Below, piece by piece: positions 53,940 through 62,841 of a stretch of DNA of 64,000 nt. Source of the DNA: Citrobacter sedlakii NBRC 105722 (GTDB lineage: Bacteria; Pseudomonadota; Gammaproteobacteria; Enterobacterales; Enterobacteriaceae). Where the stretch lies: positions 124,001 to 188,000 of the forward strand of contig NZ_BBNB01000001.1 in the NCBI RefSeq assembly GCF_000759835.1, written 5' to 3'. Every line of letters starts with the position of its first letter. Within the stretch, counting starts at the first letter, position 1. Under the pieces are notes generated by a model that was given only the letters and a program-made list of their open reading frames with translations, did not search any database and was not told the origin of the DNA. The translations under genes and the position numbers were made by a program.

Positions 53940-55322
53940 ATGGAGATGTATCTTAAAAGAATGAAAGACGAATGGGTCGCGTTGGTTGAACAAACGGATC
54001 CGCATATTCGTAAACTGGCTTCTGAGATTGCGATTCACCACGCGCACACCCTGAGCATCGAGTTTTATCGTATTGTGCTTGCCGACCCACATGCTGAAGA
54101 ATTTTTAAGTAATGAACAGGTGGAGCGGCAGCTAAAACACGCGCTGGAAAAGTGGATTGTCGATGTGCTCTCCTGCACTAGCGGTGACGTTGATGAGTTA
54201 ATCAAAGTGCAACATACGGTCGCTGAAGTTCATGCCCGAATCGGGATTCCCGTCGAACTGGTGGAAATGGGTTTTCGGGTTCTGAAAAAATTGCTCTACC
54301 CGATCATCATAGACAGTCACCATGAGGCGACAGAGAAACTCCTGATCTACCATTTTTCTATTAACAGCATCGATCTGGCGATGGAAGTCATGTCCCGGGC
54401 CTTCTCTTTTAGCGAAAGCAGCGCGGCAAAAGAAGATGAAAACTATCGTATTTTTTCCCTGCTGGAAAATGCCGAAGAAGAAAAAGAGCGCCAGATTGCC
54501 TCACTGCTCGCCTGGGAAATGGATATTATCTATAAAATTATGCTCGACGCCGACTTTGGCAACAGTCTGCCGTTAAGTCAGGCGGATTTTGGGTTGTGGT
54601 TTAACCATAAAGGGCGTCACTATTTTAGCGGCATCGCTGAAGTGGGCCATATTTCCCGACTGATCCAGGATTTTGACGGCCTGTTTCATCAAACCCGGGG
54701 AACCGCAAAAGCGCTGAACAATAAAGCCTCGCGGGTAAAGTTCCTTCTGCAAATCCGCAATACCGTTTCGCAAATCATCACTCTGCTTCGCGAACTGTTT
54801 GAAGAAGTTTCGCGCCATGAAGTGGGAATGGATGTATTGACGAAGCTACTCAATCGCCGGTTTCTGCCCACCATTTTTAAACGCGAAATCGCCCACGCCA
54901 ATCGTGCCGGAACGCCGCTTTCCATTCTGATTATTGATGTGGATAAATTTAAAGAGATTAATGACACTTGGGGACACAATACCGGTGACGAGATCCTGCG
55001 GCGCGTTTCCCAGGCCTTTTACGACAACGTGCGCAGCAGTGACTATGTTTTTCGCTACGGCGGCGATGAATTTATTATTGTGCTGACCGAAGCCACCCAG
55101 ACCGATACCCTGCGCATCGCGGAGCGTATTCGCAGCCGCGTTGAGAAAACCAAAATTAAGTCTCCTGATGGTGAAGCGATCCCGCTTTCGCTTTCCATTG
55201 GCGCGGCGATGTTTAACGGCCACCCCGATTATGAACGCTTAATTCAGATTGCTGACGAGGCGTTATACATTGCGAAAAGGCACGGCAGAAACCGTGTTGA
55301 ACTCTGGAAACCAGGCGCCTGA
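53940..55322 (+). CDS. dosC: Oxygen-sensing diguanylate cyclase DosC
   Basis: With the ATG at 53940 the protein has 460 residues, exactly the E. coli length. The globin-coupled sensor (1-155) keeps proximal His98 and distal Tyr43 and Leu65. A linker domain follows, then a GGDEF domain (about 300-460) with active RYGGDEFIIV and the inhibitory RSSD site just ahead. It makes c-di-GMP when haem binds oxygen. It forms an operon and a complex with DosP, which begins 26 bases after it. Expression in E. coli is RpoS-dependent. Confidence 0.96.
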   Translation: MEMYLKRMKDEWVALVEQTDPHIRKLASEIAIHHAHTLSIEFYRIVLADPHAEEFLSNEQVERQLKHALEKWIVDVLSCTSGDVDELIKVQHTVAEVHARIGIPVELVEMGFRVLKKLLYPIIIDSHHEATEKLLIYHFSINSIDLAMEVMSRAFSFSESSAAKEDENYRIFSLLENAEEEKERQIASLLAWEMDIIYKIMLDADFGNSLPLSQADFGLWFNHKGRHYFSGIAEVGHISRLIQDFDGLFHQTRGTAKALNNKASRVKFLLQIRNTVSQIITLLRELFEEVSRHEVGMDVLTKLLNRRFLPTIFKREIAHANRAGTPLSILIIDVDKFKEINDTWGHNTGDEILRRVSQAFYDNVRSSDYVFRYGGDEFIIVLTEATQTDTLRIAERIRSRVEKTKIKSPDGEAIPLSLSIGAAMFNGHPDYERLIQIADEALYIAKRHGRNRVELWKPGA

Positions 55323-55348
55323 GTGTTTTCCGGACGCAGAGGTAACAC

Positions 55349-57754
55349 ATGAAGCTAACCGACGTTAAAAGCACCGGAGACAGCATTTTCATTCCCGCGC
55401 TTGAGCAAAGCATGATGGGCGCCGTGCTGATCAACGACAACGACGAAGTGCTGTTTTTTAATCCGGCGGCGGAAAAGCTGTGGGGGTACAGCCGTGATGA
55501 AGTGCTCGGGAAAGGCATTTCGATGCTTATTCCCCGGGATTTGCGCGCGGTGCATCCGGACTATATTCGCCATAACCGCGAAGGCGGGCAGCCGCGCGTC
55601 GTCGGCATGAGCCGGGAACTGCTGCTGGAACGCAAAGACGGCAGCAAAGTGTGGACCCGCTTTGCGCTGTCGAAAATTAGCGTGGAGGGCCGGATCTTTT
55701 ATCTGGCGTTTGCCCGTGACGCCAGCGTAGAAATGGAACAAAAGGAGCAAACGCGTCTGCTGCTGTTAGCCGTCGACCACCTTGATCGTCCCGTTATCGT
55801 TCTTGACCATGAGCGGCGCATCGTCCAGTGCAATCGCGCCTTCAGCGAAATGTTCGGATACAACATTCAGGAGGCGTCAGGCCAGTTGCCGGACAGCCTG
55901 CTCCACATTCCCGAAACGCCGTCAGATAATCGTCTGCGGCTGCAACAGTTGCTCTGGAAAACCACCCGCGACCAGGACGAGTTCCTGGTCATTACCCGTT
56001 CCGGCGAGGAAATCTGGATCAAAGCCTCCATCAGCCCGGTATATGGCAAAGAAACCGATCTGCCCAATCTGGTGATGACCTTCTCTGACGTCACGGAAGA
56101 ACGGCAAATTCGCCAACTGGAAGGCAATATTCTTGCGGCGATGTGCGCCAGCCCGCCGTTCCAGGAAATGGGAGAAATCATCTGCCGCAATATTGAAGCC
56201 GTTCTCAGAGACACCCACGTCTCGCTGTATGCGCTAAAAGATAGCGCCCGGCATTTCTGGGCCTCATCTTCTGGAAAAGCGGCGCGCAAAAACCTCGACG
56301 TCTGGTCGTTGACGATCCGCCAGCGCGACGGCTCCCCCGCCGGTACGCTGTTAATTAAAACCGTTAAAGGAAAAGAGACCAGCGCCTTCATCCAGCGGGT
56401 TGCCGATATCAGCCAGCATCTGGCCGCGCTGGCGCTTGAGCAGGAAAAAAGCCGACAGCAGATTGAGCATTTGCTGCAGTTTGACCCGTTCACCGGTCTG
56501 CCTAATCGTAACCATCTGCATGCTTATCTCGATGAAACCACCTGCGAAGAGCCTCTGCGCTCGCCGGTGGTTTTTCTGATAGGCGTGGATCATTTTCAGG
56601 ACGTGATAGACAGCCTGGGCTACGCCGTGGCCGACCAGGTGCTATTGCAGATCATCAATAAGATCCGTGAACGGCTAAGACCCGACCAGTACCTCAGCCG
56701 AATTGAAGGCACCCAGTTTGTGCTGGTCAGCCATGACAGTGAAATGAGCAACATTACGCACTTCGCCGACGAGCTTATTAGCATTGGTAATGAAGCGACG
56801 CTGTTTGACGATAAGCCCTTCCCGTTGACGTTTAGTATTGGCATCAGCTATGAAGCGGGTAAAAACCGTGATTACCTGCTGTCGACGGCGCACAATGCAA
56901 TGGACTTTATCCGCAAGGCAGGCGGTAACGGCTGGCAATTCTTTGACCCGGAGATGAACCGCGCGGTTAGAGAACGCCTGCGGATGGGCGCAGCGTTAAA
57001 AAGCGCCATTGCCAACAACCATCTGCGTCTGGTCTATCAGCCGCAGATTTTCGCCGAAACCGGTGAGCTTTACGGTTTCGAGGCGCTGGCCCGCTGGAGC
57101 GACCCGAAGCACGGGAATGTTCCTCCAGGCCGCTTTATTCCGCTGGCGGAAGAAATTGGGGAAATCGAAAACATCGGACGCTGGGTGGTTCGGGAAGCCT
57201 GCCGTCAGTTGGCCGAATGGCGCGCGCAGTCGCTGACCATTCCCACCTTATCGGTTAACCTCTCGGCCCTGCATTTTCGCAGCAATCAATTGCCCAACCA
57301 GGTGTCGGAAGCGATGCTGGAATTCGCCATACCGGGCGAACAGCTGACGGTGGAAATCACGGAAAGCATGATGATGGAGCAGGATGAAGAGATCCTCAAA
57401 CGCATCACGGTGCTACGTGATATGGGCGTTGGGCTGTCGGTCGATGATTTTGGCACCGGCTTTTCCGGTCTGTCACGGTTGGTCAGTCTGCCCGTGACCG
57501 AGCTGAAAATTGATAAATCGTTTGTTGACCGCTGCCTGACGGAAACACGGATCCAGTCGCTGCTGGAAGCCATTACCCGTATCGGACAAAGTTTAAATCT
57601 GGTGGTGATCGCGGAAGGGGTGGAAACCAAAGAACAGTTTGAATTTTTACGTTCGGTCAGATGCCCAGTGATTCAGGGATATTACTTCTCGCGTCCGGTT
57701 GCGGCAGAGGAGATCCCAGGGTGGATGAACAGTACGCTTCCCGTCAGCCTCTGA
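55349..57754 (+). CDS. dosP: Oxygen-sensing c-di-GMP phosphodiesterase DosP
   Basis: An 801-residue protein orthologous to E. coli DosP. PAS-A (about 15-120) keeps the haem ligands His69 and Met87 (His77 and Met95 in the longer numbering), PAS-B follows (about 140-255), then a degenerate GGDEF (IEGTQF in place of GGDEF, near 450) and an active EAL domain (about 545-795) with YGFEALARW, NLSALHF, EITESMM, SVDDFGTGFSGL and AEGVET. It degrades c-di-GMP to pGpG when oxygen or CO binds. An AGAGGTAA site lies ahead of the ATG. Second gene of dosCP. Confidence 0.97.
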   Translation: MKLTDVKSTGDSIFIPALEQSMMGAVLINDNDEVLFFNPAAEKLWGYSRDEVLGKGISMLIPRDLRAVHPDYIRHNREGGQPRVVGMSRELLLERKDGSKVWTRFALSKISVEGRIFYLAFARDASVEMEQKEQTRLLLLAVDHLDRPVIVLDHERRIVQCNRAFSEMFGYNIQEASGQLPDSLLHIPETPSDNRLRLQQLLWKTTRDQDEFLVITRSGEEIWIKASISPVYGKETDLPNLVMTFSDVTEERQIRQLEGNILAAMCASPPFQEMGEIICRNIEAVLRDTHVSLYALKDSARHFWASSSGKAARKNLDVWSLTIRQRDGSPAGTLLIKTVKGKETSAFIQRVADISQHLAALALEQEKSRQQIEHLLQFDPFTGLPNRNHLHAYLDETTCEEPLRSPVVFLIGVDHFQDVIDSLGYAVADQVLLQIINKIRERLRPDQYLSRIEGTQFVLVSHDSEMSNITHFADELISIGNEATLFDDKPFPLTFSIGISYEAGKNRDYLLSTAHNAMDFIRKAGGNGWQFFDPEMNRAVRERLRMGAALKSAIANNHLRLVYQPQIFAETGELYGFEALARWSDPKHGNVPPGRFIPLAEEIGEIENIGRWVVREACRQLAEWRAQSLTIPTLSVNLSALHFRSNQLPNQVSEAMLEFAIPGEQLTVEITESMMMEQDEEILKRITVLRDMGVGLSVDDFGTGFSGLSRLVSLPVTELKIDKSFVDRCLTETRIQSLLEAITRIGQSLNLVVIAEGVETKEQFEFLRSVRCPVIQGYYFSRPVAAEEIPGWMNSTLPVSL

Positions 57755-57759
57755 TGCGA

Positions 57760-57783
57760 CCCGGCGGCACGTTTTCCGCCGGG
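57760..57783. terminator. Hairpin between dosP and the chemoreceptor gene
   Basis: CCCGGCGG pairs with CCGCCGGG over eight bases; the genes converge on it. There is no T-run on the plus strand. Confidence 0.55.
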
Positions 57784-57803
57784 CCTGAAGCACTGCCATA
57801 GAT

Positions 57804-59735
57804 TTAAGGCAGCGTAAAAGAAGAGACCTGCTTCGCCAGTTGATCCGCCTCAGCTTTCAGAATTTGAGTACGCGCGGCGGCATCGTCAATCAGCGACGCG
57901 TTTTGCTGCACGGTTCCGTCCATTTCGGTCACCGCCAGCGTCACTTCCGCCACGCCCTTACGCTGTTCTTCCCCGGCCACACGAATTTCGCCCATCAACT
58001 GACGAACCTGACGGACGTGCCCCACCAGCTCCTGTAGCCGATCTCCCGCGTGATGGATTTGCTGGCTACTGCTGTCAACATGTGAAACCGACTCGTCTAT
58101 CAAGGCTTTGATCTCCTGAGCCGCCGTTGCGCTACGCTGTGCCAGCGTGCGAACTTCCGAGGCAACGACGGCAAAGCCCCGTCCCGCATCCCCGGCTCTC
58201 GCCGCTTCCACCGCCGCATTGAGCGCCAGAATATTGGTCTGGAAAGCGATACTGTCGATTACCGACACAATTTCTACCATCCGCCCGGACGACGCGCTGA
58301 CGTTATCCATAGTGGAAATCACCTCGTGCATCACATCGCCACAGCGGTTGGCGGTCTGCGCGGTATTTTCCGAAAGCTCATCCGCCAGTGCGGTATTGGC
58401 GGCATTCTGCTGTACCGTGGCGTTAAGCTGCTCCATTGCGGCAGCGCTCTCTTCCAGCGCCGCCGCCTGTTGCGTGACGCGGGTGGACAGTTCGGTGTTG
58501 CTGTCAGCGAGGCTTGTGGCTGTACTGGCGACCACTTCGCTGCTTCCGCGTACCGTGACCAGGATTGCGGCGATTTTATCGACAAAGAGATTAAAGGCTT
58601 CAGCGATAGCGGAAATCTCGTCTTTACCTTTTACCGCCAGACGACGCGTAAGATCGCCTTCCCCTTGCGCAATATCATCCAGCGCTTTGCGGGTATCATC
58701 CAGACGGGCAATCAACCGGCGCACCAGCAGCCACGCGCCCAACAGCAGCAACGCCATCAGCGGGATCAATACCACCAGAACGTCACGCATCATTTCCTTT
58801 GCCAACCCGACAATCCGTGCTTCTGGCGTAACCAGTCCGACCACCCAGCCGGTATCCGCCATTGGAAACAGCATGACCCGCGAAGCGGCGTTAAGAATGC
58901 CGTCGTGCTCCAGCGCGACGGACGCAGTGCTGGTCTTCGCTACGCTGAGCGAGCGTAACTGGCTGGCGACAGGCGCGAGCCATGGCGAGGCGTTGACCAG
59001 CTCACTGACGGTTTTAAATTGTTGCTGCTCGATCGGTGGGAAATAGAGGATCTGCCCCTGCTTATCCACTACAAAGGCATAACCACCGGTGTGACCGCCC
59101 TCTTTCTGCATAAAGCGGGCGACGTTATCAAGGCGTATATCCGTGGTGGCAACCCCGGCGAACTGACCCGACAGCAGATAAGGCACACTGCAGGTCACCA
59201 TGTTAATCCCGGAAATGGCGTCCTGATAAACGTCAGACCACAGGCAGTTTTCCGCAGAGCGTCCTTTCGCCTGTTGATACCAGCTTTCGTTATGGTACCC
59301 ATTACCGGTAGCAGCGTTATATTCATCCGAATACACCAGCTTATTATCGGTATTACGCGCCCAGAAAAAACTGCGTCGCTCCAGGCCAGGCGTAAAAGCG
59401 TTCGGCTCCGGCCAGATACCGCCTCCGGTAATAATGCTGTCGCTGTCGATGCCCAGTAACTGCGGAGCAACGGTGCGATACAGTGTTTCATCATTGGGCA
59501 AGACCTCTGCCAGACGCGCCAGGCTGACAGTTTCCCCCTCTACCCGTGACAGGACGGTACTGAGCTGGCGCGTCAGGCCATGTCCTGTCTGCTCTATTAG
59601 CGCAGTGTTAATCTCCACAACGCGAGGCTGACCTCGCCAGAGCATAATCACCACAATCACCAGCGTCGTAACAATCAGCAGCACGATCCCGCCGAGCGTC
59701 AGGCGCGTGGAAATACGTGACGGATACCAGTCCAT
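57804..59735 (-). CDS. Methyl-accepting chemotaxis protein with dCache sensor
   Basis: A 643-residue chemoreceptor. Helix 1 (about 12-32) and helix 2 (about 312-335) enclose a ~280-residue periplasmic domain of the double-Cache type ([14 protein letters not shown] and [16 protein letters not shown] are Cache hallmarks), the class that often binds amino acids, polyamines or redox ligands. A HAMP domain and the signalling tip [37 protein letters not shown] follow. There is no terminal NWETF-like pentapeptide. A near-perfect sigma-28 promoter upstream puts it in the flagellar regulon, and a GTGAC palindrome lies about 96 bases ahead of its start. Confidence 0.92.
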   Translation of the reverse strand: MDWYPSRISTRLTLGGIVLLIVTTLVIVVIMLWRGQPRVVEINTALIEQTGHGLTRQLSTVLSRVEGETVSLARLAEVLPNDETLYRTVAPQLLGIDSDSIITGGGIWPEPNAFTPGLERRSFFWARNTDNKLVYSDEYNAATGNGYHNESWYQQAKGRSAENCLWSDVYQDAISGINMVTCSVPYLLSGQFAGVATTDIRLDNVARFMQKEGGHTGGYAFVVDKQGQILYFPPIEQQQFKTVSELVNASPWLAPVASQLRSLSVAKTSTASVALEHDGILNAASRVMLFPMADTGWVVGLVTPEARIVGLAKEMMRDVLVVLIPLMALLLLGAWLLVRRLIARLDDTRKALDDIAQGEGDLTRRLAVKGKDEISAIAEAFNLFVDKIAAILVTVRGSSEVVASTATSLADSNTELSTRVTQQAAALEESAAAMEQLNATVQQNAANTALADELSENTAQTANRCGDVMHEVISTMDNVSASSGRMVEIVSVIDSIAFQTNILALNAAVEAARAGDAGRGFAVVASEVRTLAQRSATAAQEIKALIDESVSHVDSSSQQIHHAGDRLQELVGHVRQVRQLMGEIRVAGEEQRKGVAEVTLAVTEMDGTVQQNASLIDDAAARTQILKAEADQLAKQVSSFTLP

Positions 59736-59771
59736 ACAAACTTCCTTATCATTCAGGCTAATTTGTATTCA

Positions 59772-59798
59772 GTATCGGCACGCCGGAGAAGAGCTTTA
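59772..59798 (-). promoter_or_regulatory. Sigma-28 (FliA) promoter of the chemoreceptor gene
   Basis: On the minus strand TAAAGCTC-N11-GCCGATAC matches TAAAGTTT-N11-GCCGATAA with exact spacing, about 37 bases ahead of the start codon. Confidence 0.8.
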
Positions 59799-59830
59799 TT
59801 ATTTATTTCCGGGATGAAGATGATTGACAT

Positions 59831-59843
59831 GTGACGTTGTCAC
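59831..59843. repeat. GTGAC-N3-GTCAC palindrome between hdeB-like and chemoreceptor genes
   Basis: GTGACGTTGTCAC, identical to the copy at 21785. It lies 96-108 bases upstream of the chemoreceptor start and 10 bases past the hdeB-like terminator. Confidence 0.45.
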
Positions 59844-59852
59844 AAATAACAA

Positions 59853-59874
59853 AACCCAGCACTCTGGCTGGGTT
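59853..59874 (-). terminator. Terminator of the hdeB-like gene
   Basis: AACCCAGC pairs with GCTGGGTT; on the minus strand TTTGTTATTT follows. Confidence 0.7.
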
Positions 59875-59891
59875 TAAATAACGACTCAGAT

Positions 59892-60221
59892 TTATTTGCT
59901 TAATTCTTTTTTGATTTCGTCTTTGATTTTTGTTAATTCGCTCTGAGGATGTTTTTTGCATATTTCGACAGCAAGCGGCACCGCCGTGGTGACGGTTTCG
60001 TCAAAGGTCACGTAATCCCCGCCTTTAAAATCTTCATCTTCGTTCAATACCCAGAAAGCCACGGGCGCCATGGTTTGCGGGTTCAGGTCAACAAACTCCT
60101 GGCAGCTCATCCCCCTGGGGGTAACGTCTGTTTTTGTGTTACTGGTCGCCGCATTGACGCTGAGACTGGTTAACAGCGCTGCCGCTAAAATACCTGCTGT
60201 CGCGAAGGAAAATGTGTTCAT
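59892..60221 (-). CDS. HdeB-family acid-stress chaperone
   Basis: A 109-residue periplasmic protein of the HdeA/HdeB family. The signal peptide ends near residue 25 (VNAA). The two cysteines that form the structural disulphide are in MSCQEFVDLNP (Cys40) and EICKKHP (Cys88), and VDLNPQTMAPVAFWVLNED is the family core. Such proteins stop aggregation of periplasmic proteins at low pH. It is closer to HdeB than HdeA, stands alone away from an acid-fitness island, and the C-terminus is rich in Lys and Glu. Confidence 0.88.
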   Translation of the reverse strand: MNTFSFATAGILAAALLTSLSVNAATSNTKTDVTPRGMSCQEFVDLNPQTMAPVAFWVLNEDEDFKGGDYVTFDETVTTAVPLAVEICKKHPQSELTKIKDEIKKELSK

Positions 60222-60434
60222 TATTCTTACTCCATTTATGAGATCAATAATCTCTACATGCGCGCTTAAACCGTTAATGTAGAACGAAAGAAATAATACC
60301 CTTCACGAACATGAAATAAATATGCGCTCTGATGTTATGGCTATTTTTTATATTTTTGGATGCTAATCCTGCTGTTTGCAAAGAGGCGGCTCTCCGTGAA
60401 CTACCCCGCCGGGCAACCGGGACTAACCTGACGC

Positions 60435-61316
60435 TTAACTATATGCCTTCTTCAACGTATCTAACAATGCCTGGGCGGCGGTAGAGAGCTTATGATGGGC
60501 CGATCGCAGCACGCCCACTCTGCGTTCGATCACCGGACCGTCCAGTTCCAGGCACACCGCGCCAAGCTCGGTCATCTGCGTACGGCAGAGCGCGGGCACC
60601 GCGCTACCGCCGAGGCCGTTTGCCACCAGACGCCCCACGGTAACCAGTTGATGACTTTCCAGCGCCACCTCCAGCGGGCGGCCGCTTTGCGCCAGTTGTT
60701 CTTCCAGCATCAGACGCACAGCCGAAGGACGCTGGAGAGCGATAAAATCCAGGCTCAACAGCTCGCGCCAGCAAAGCCGTTCCCGCGTCGCGAGGCGGGA
60801 ATCCGGCGGGACTATCGCCACAAAGCGGTCCAGACCGAGCGGGGTAAAGTGCAGATGCCCGGAATAATCCGGTTCGAAGGCAATCCCCATTTCCACCCGC
60901 CCTTCACTTACCATTTCAATCACCTGTTCATTGATCACATCATGAACGGTAACGTTGATCCCGGCGTAGCGGTCACGAAAGGCTTTCAGCACCGGCGGCA
61001 GGACGTTCGCCGCAAAGGACGGCATCGCCGCTACCGACACTTTTCCCCGCTGGAGTGTAAAGCGCTGGCGCATGGCTTCTTCAGTGTTATCCCAGTCGGC
61101 AATAAGCTGACGCGCCATCGTCAGCAACGTTTCCCCTTCCTGGGTCAGCGTGACTCTCCGCGTTGTTCGCAACAGTAATGGTCCCCCCAGCGATTCCTCC
61201 AGACCTTTGATCGTCAAACTCAGCGCGGGCTGGGATATATTCAGCCGTTCGCTGGCGTGGGCGAAATTCAGAGTGTGAGCTACCGCTAAAAATGCGCGTA
61301 ACTGTTTGATGCTCAT
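60435..61316 (-). CDS. LysR-family regulator of the CoA-transferase operon
   Basis: A 293-residue LysR-type regulator starting MSIKQLRAFLAVAHTLNFAHASERLNISQPALSLTI (ATG at 61316; in-frame starts up to 61334 are possible). The effector domain covers about 92-293. It diverges from scoA-scoB-thiolase across an AT-rich gap of ~150 bases, so it probably controls that operon in response to a ketoacid or its CoA ester. The ligand is not known. Confidence 0.86.
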   Translation of the reverse strand: MSIKQLRAFLAVAHTLNFAHASERLNISQPALSLTIKGLEESLGGPLLLRTTRRVTLTQEGETLLTMARQLIADWDNTEEAMRQRFTLQRGKVSVAAMPSFAANVLPPVLKAFRDRYAGINVTVHDVINEQVIEMVSEGRVEMGIAFEPDYSGHLHFTPLGLDRFVAIVPPDSRLATRERLCWRELLSLDFIALQRPSAVRLMLEEQLAQSGRPLEVALESHQLVTVGRLVANGLGGSAVPALCRTQMTELGAVCLELDGPVIERRVGVLRSAHHKLSTAAQALLDTLKKAYS

Positions 61317-61464
61317 TCTCATTTTGCGCCCCATTAACTGTTTGAATACATTTAATTAACATCAAATTGATAAAAAAACCAAATGAGTGAGTCACAAATT
61401 TAAAATTAACAAATCATTTTCCGCCCCTAATGATGTCGGCAAGGACAACTGGAGGGGCAATGAT

Positions 61465-62163
61465 ATGTCTGGACTGGATAAACGCGTCGCTACGTATCAA
61501 GAGGCGCTGGACGGGATCACCGACAACATGACGCTGCTGGCGGGCGGCTTTGGACTCTGTGGTATACCGGAAAACCTGATTGCCGAGGTTCGCCGTCGCG
61601 GGGTTCAGGGACTGACAGTGGTGTCAAACAATTGCGGCGTCGATGGCTTCGGTCTGGGCGTACTGCTGGAAACACGCCAGGTACGCAAAGTGGTGGCCTC
61701 TTACGTCGGTGAAAACGCCCTCTTTGAACAACAGGTACTGAGCGGCGAACTGGAAGCGACGCTGACGCCCCAGGGCACGCTTGCGGAACAGTTACGCGCA
61801 GGCGGCGCGGGGATCCCTGCTTTCTTCACCGCCACCGGTTACGGTACGCCAGTGGCCGAGGGTAAAGACGTGCGGGAGTTCAACGGTCGCCCGTACATTA
61901 TGGAACGCGCGATTACCGGTGATTTCGCGCTGGTTAAAGGCTGGAAGGCCGACTGGTACGGTAACGTTATCTATCGCCATACCGCGCAGAATTTCAATCC
62001 GCTAATGGCTGCCGCCGGACGCATCACGGTCGTCGAAGTCGAAGAAATCGTCCCCCCTGGCGAACTTGATCCTGCCGCGATTCATACCCCTGGCATCTTC
62101 GTCGATCGCCTGATTCAAGGCCATTTCGAAAAACGCATTGAGCAACGCACATTACGCCGCTAA
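61465..62163 (+). CDS. 3-oxoacid CoA-transferase subunit A
   Basis: A 232-residue alpha subunit of a class I CoA-transferase (ScoA/AtoD/PcaI family). The ATG at 61465 follows a strong GGAGGGG. The glycine-rich CoA site [16 protein letters not shown] is at about 24-39 and [23 protein letters not shown] at about 112-134. With subunit B it moves CoA from succinyl-CoA or acetyl-CoA to a 3-ketoacid. The [11 protein letters not shown] segment resembles succinyl-CoA:3-ketoacid transferase, but acetoacetate and 3-oxoadipate types cannot be told apart by eye. First gene of a three-gene operon. Confidence 0.88.
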   Translation: MSGLDKRVATYQEALDGITDNMTLLAGGFGLCGIPENLIAEVRRRGVQGLTVVSNNCGVDGFGLGVLLETRQVRKVVASYVGENALFEQQVLSGELEATLTPQGTLAEQLRAGGAGIPAFFTATGYGTPVAEGKDVREFNGRPYIMERAITGDFALVKGWKADWYGNVIYRHTAQNFNPLMAAAGRITVVEVEEIVPPGELDPAAIHTPGIFVDRLIQGHFEKRIEQRTLRR

Positions 62164-62174
62164 GGAGACAGAAC

Positions 62175-62831
62175 ATGTTAACCCGCGAACAAATGGCTAT
62201 GCGCGTCGCCCGGGAACTGCGCGACGGCTATTACGTCAACCTGGGGATTGGCATCCCCACCCTTGTCGCCAACTACATCCCCGAGGGCATGGACGTGATG
62301 CTGCAATCGGAAAATGGACTGCTGGGAATGGGGGCGTTCCCGACGGAGGACGAACTGGATGCCGATATGATCAACGCCGGAAAACAGACCGTCACCGCAC
62401 GCAAGGGCGCGGCGATTTTCGACTCAGCGCAGTCGTTCGCCATGATCCGCGGCGGACACGTTGACCTGACCGTGCTGGGCGCGTTTGAAGTTGACGTTAA
62501 CGGCAACATCGCCTCATGGATGATCCCCGGCAAGATGGTGAAAGGGATGGGCGGCGCGATGGATCTGGTCGCGGGGGCGGAAAACATCATCGTGGTCATG
62601 ACCCACGCGTCTAAAAGCGGCGAATCCAAGCTGCTTCCGGCCTGCACATTACCGCTCACCGGCGTCAGTTGTATCAAACGTGTCCTCACCGACCTGGCGC
62701 TGCTGGACATTGCCGATGGCCGCTTCATCCTGCGCGAACGTGCGCCAGGCGTGAGCGTCGAGGAGATCGTCGCGAAAACCGCCGGCAAGCTGGTTGTGGC
62801 GGAAAACGTGCCTGAAATGCAGTTCACCTGA
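62175..62831 (+). CDS. 3-oxoacid CoA-transferase subunit B
   Basis: A 218-residue beta subunit. The catalytic glutamate that forms the CoA thioester is Glu46 in [11 protein letters not shown]. Other conserved segments are [19 protein letters not shown] (about 18-36), [23 protein letters not shown] (about 90-112) and [18 protein letters not shown] (about 119-136). It starts 11 bases after subunit A behind AAGGAG and forms the heterotetramer with it. The thiolase gene follows by 10 bases. Confidence 0.92.
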   Translation: MLTREQMAMRVARELRDGYYVNLGIGIPTLVANYIPEGMDVMLQSENGLLGMGAFPTEDELDADMINAGKQTVTARKGAAIFDSAQSFAMIRGGHVDLTVLGAFEVDVNGNIASWMIPGKMVKGMGGAMDLVAGAENIIVVMTHASKSGESKLLPACTLPLTGVSCIKRVLTDLALLDIADGRFILRERAPGVSVEEIVAKTAGKLVVAENVPEMQFT

Positions 62832-62841
62832 GGAGATGACC

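Noticed and set aside
60492..61178. A 228-codon open frame opposite the LysR gene
   Set aside because: Antisense shadow with no domain.
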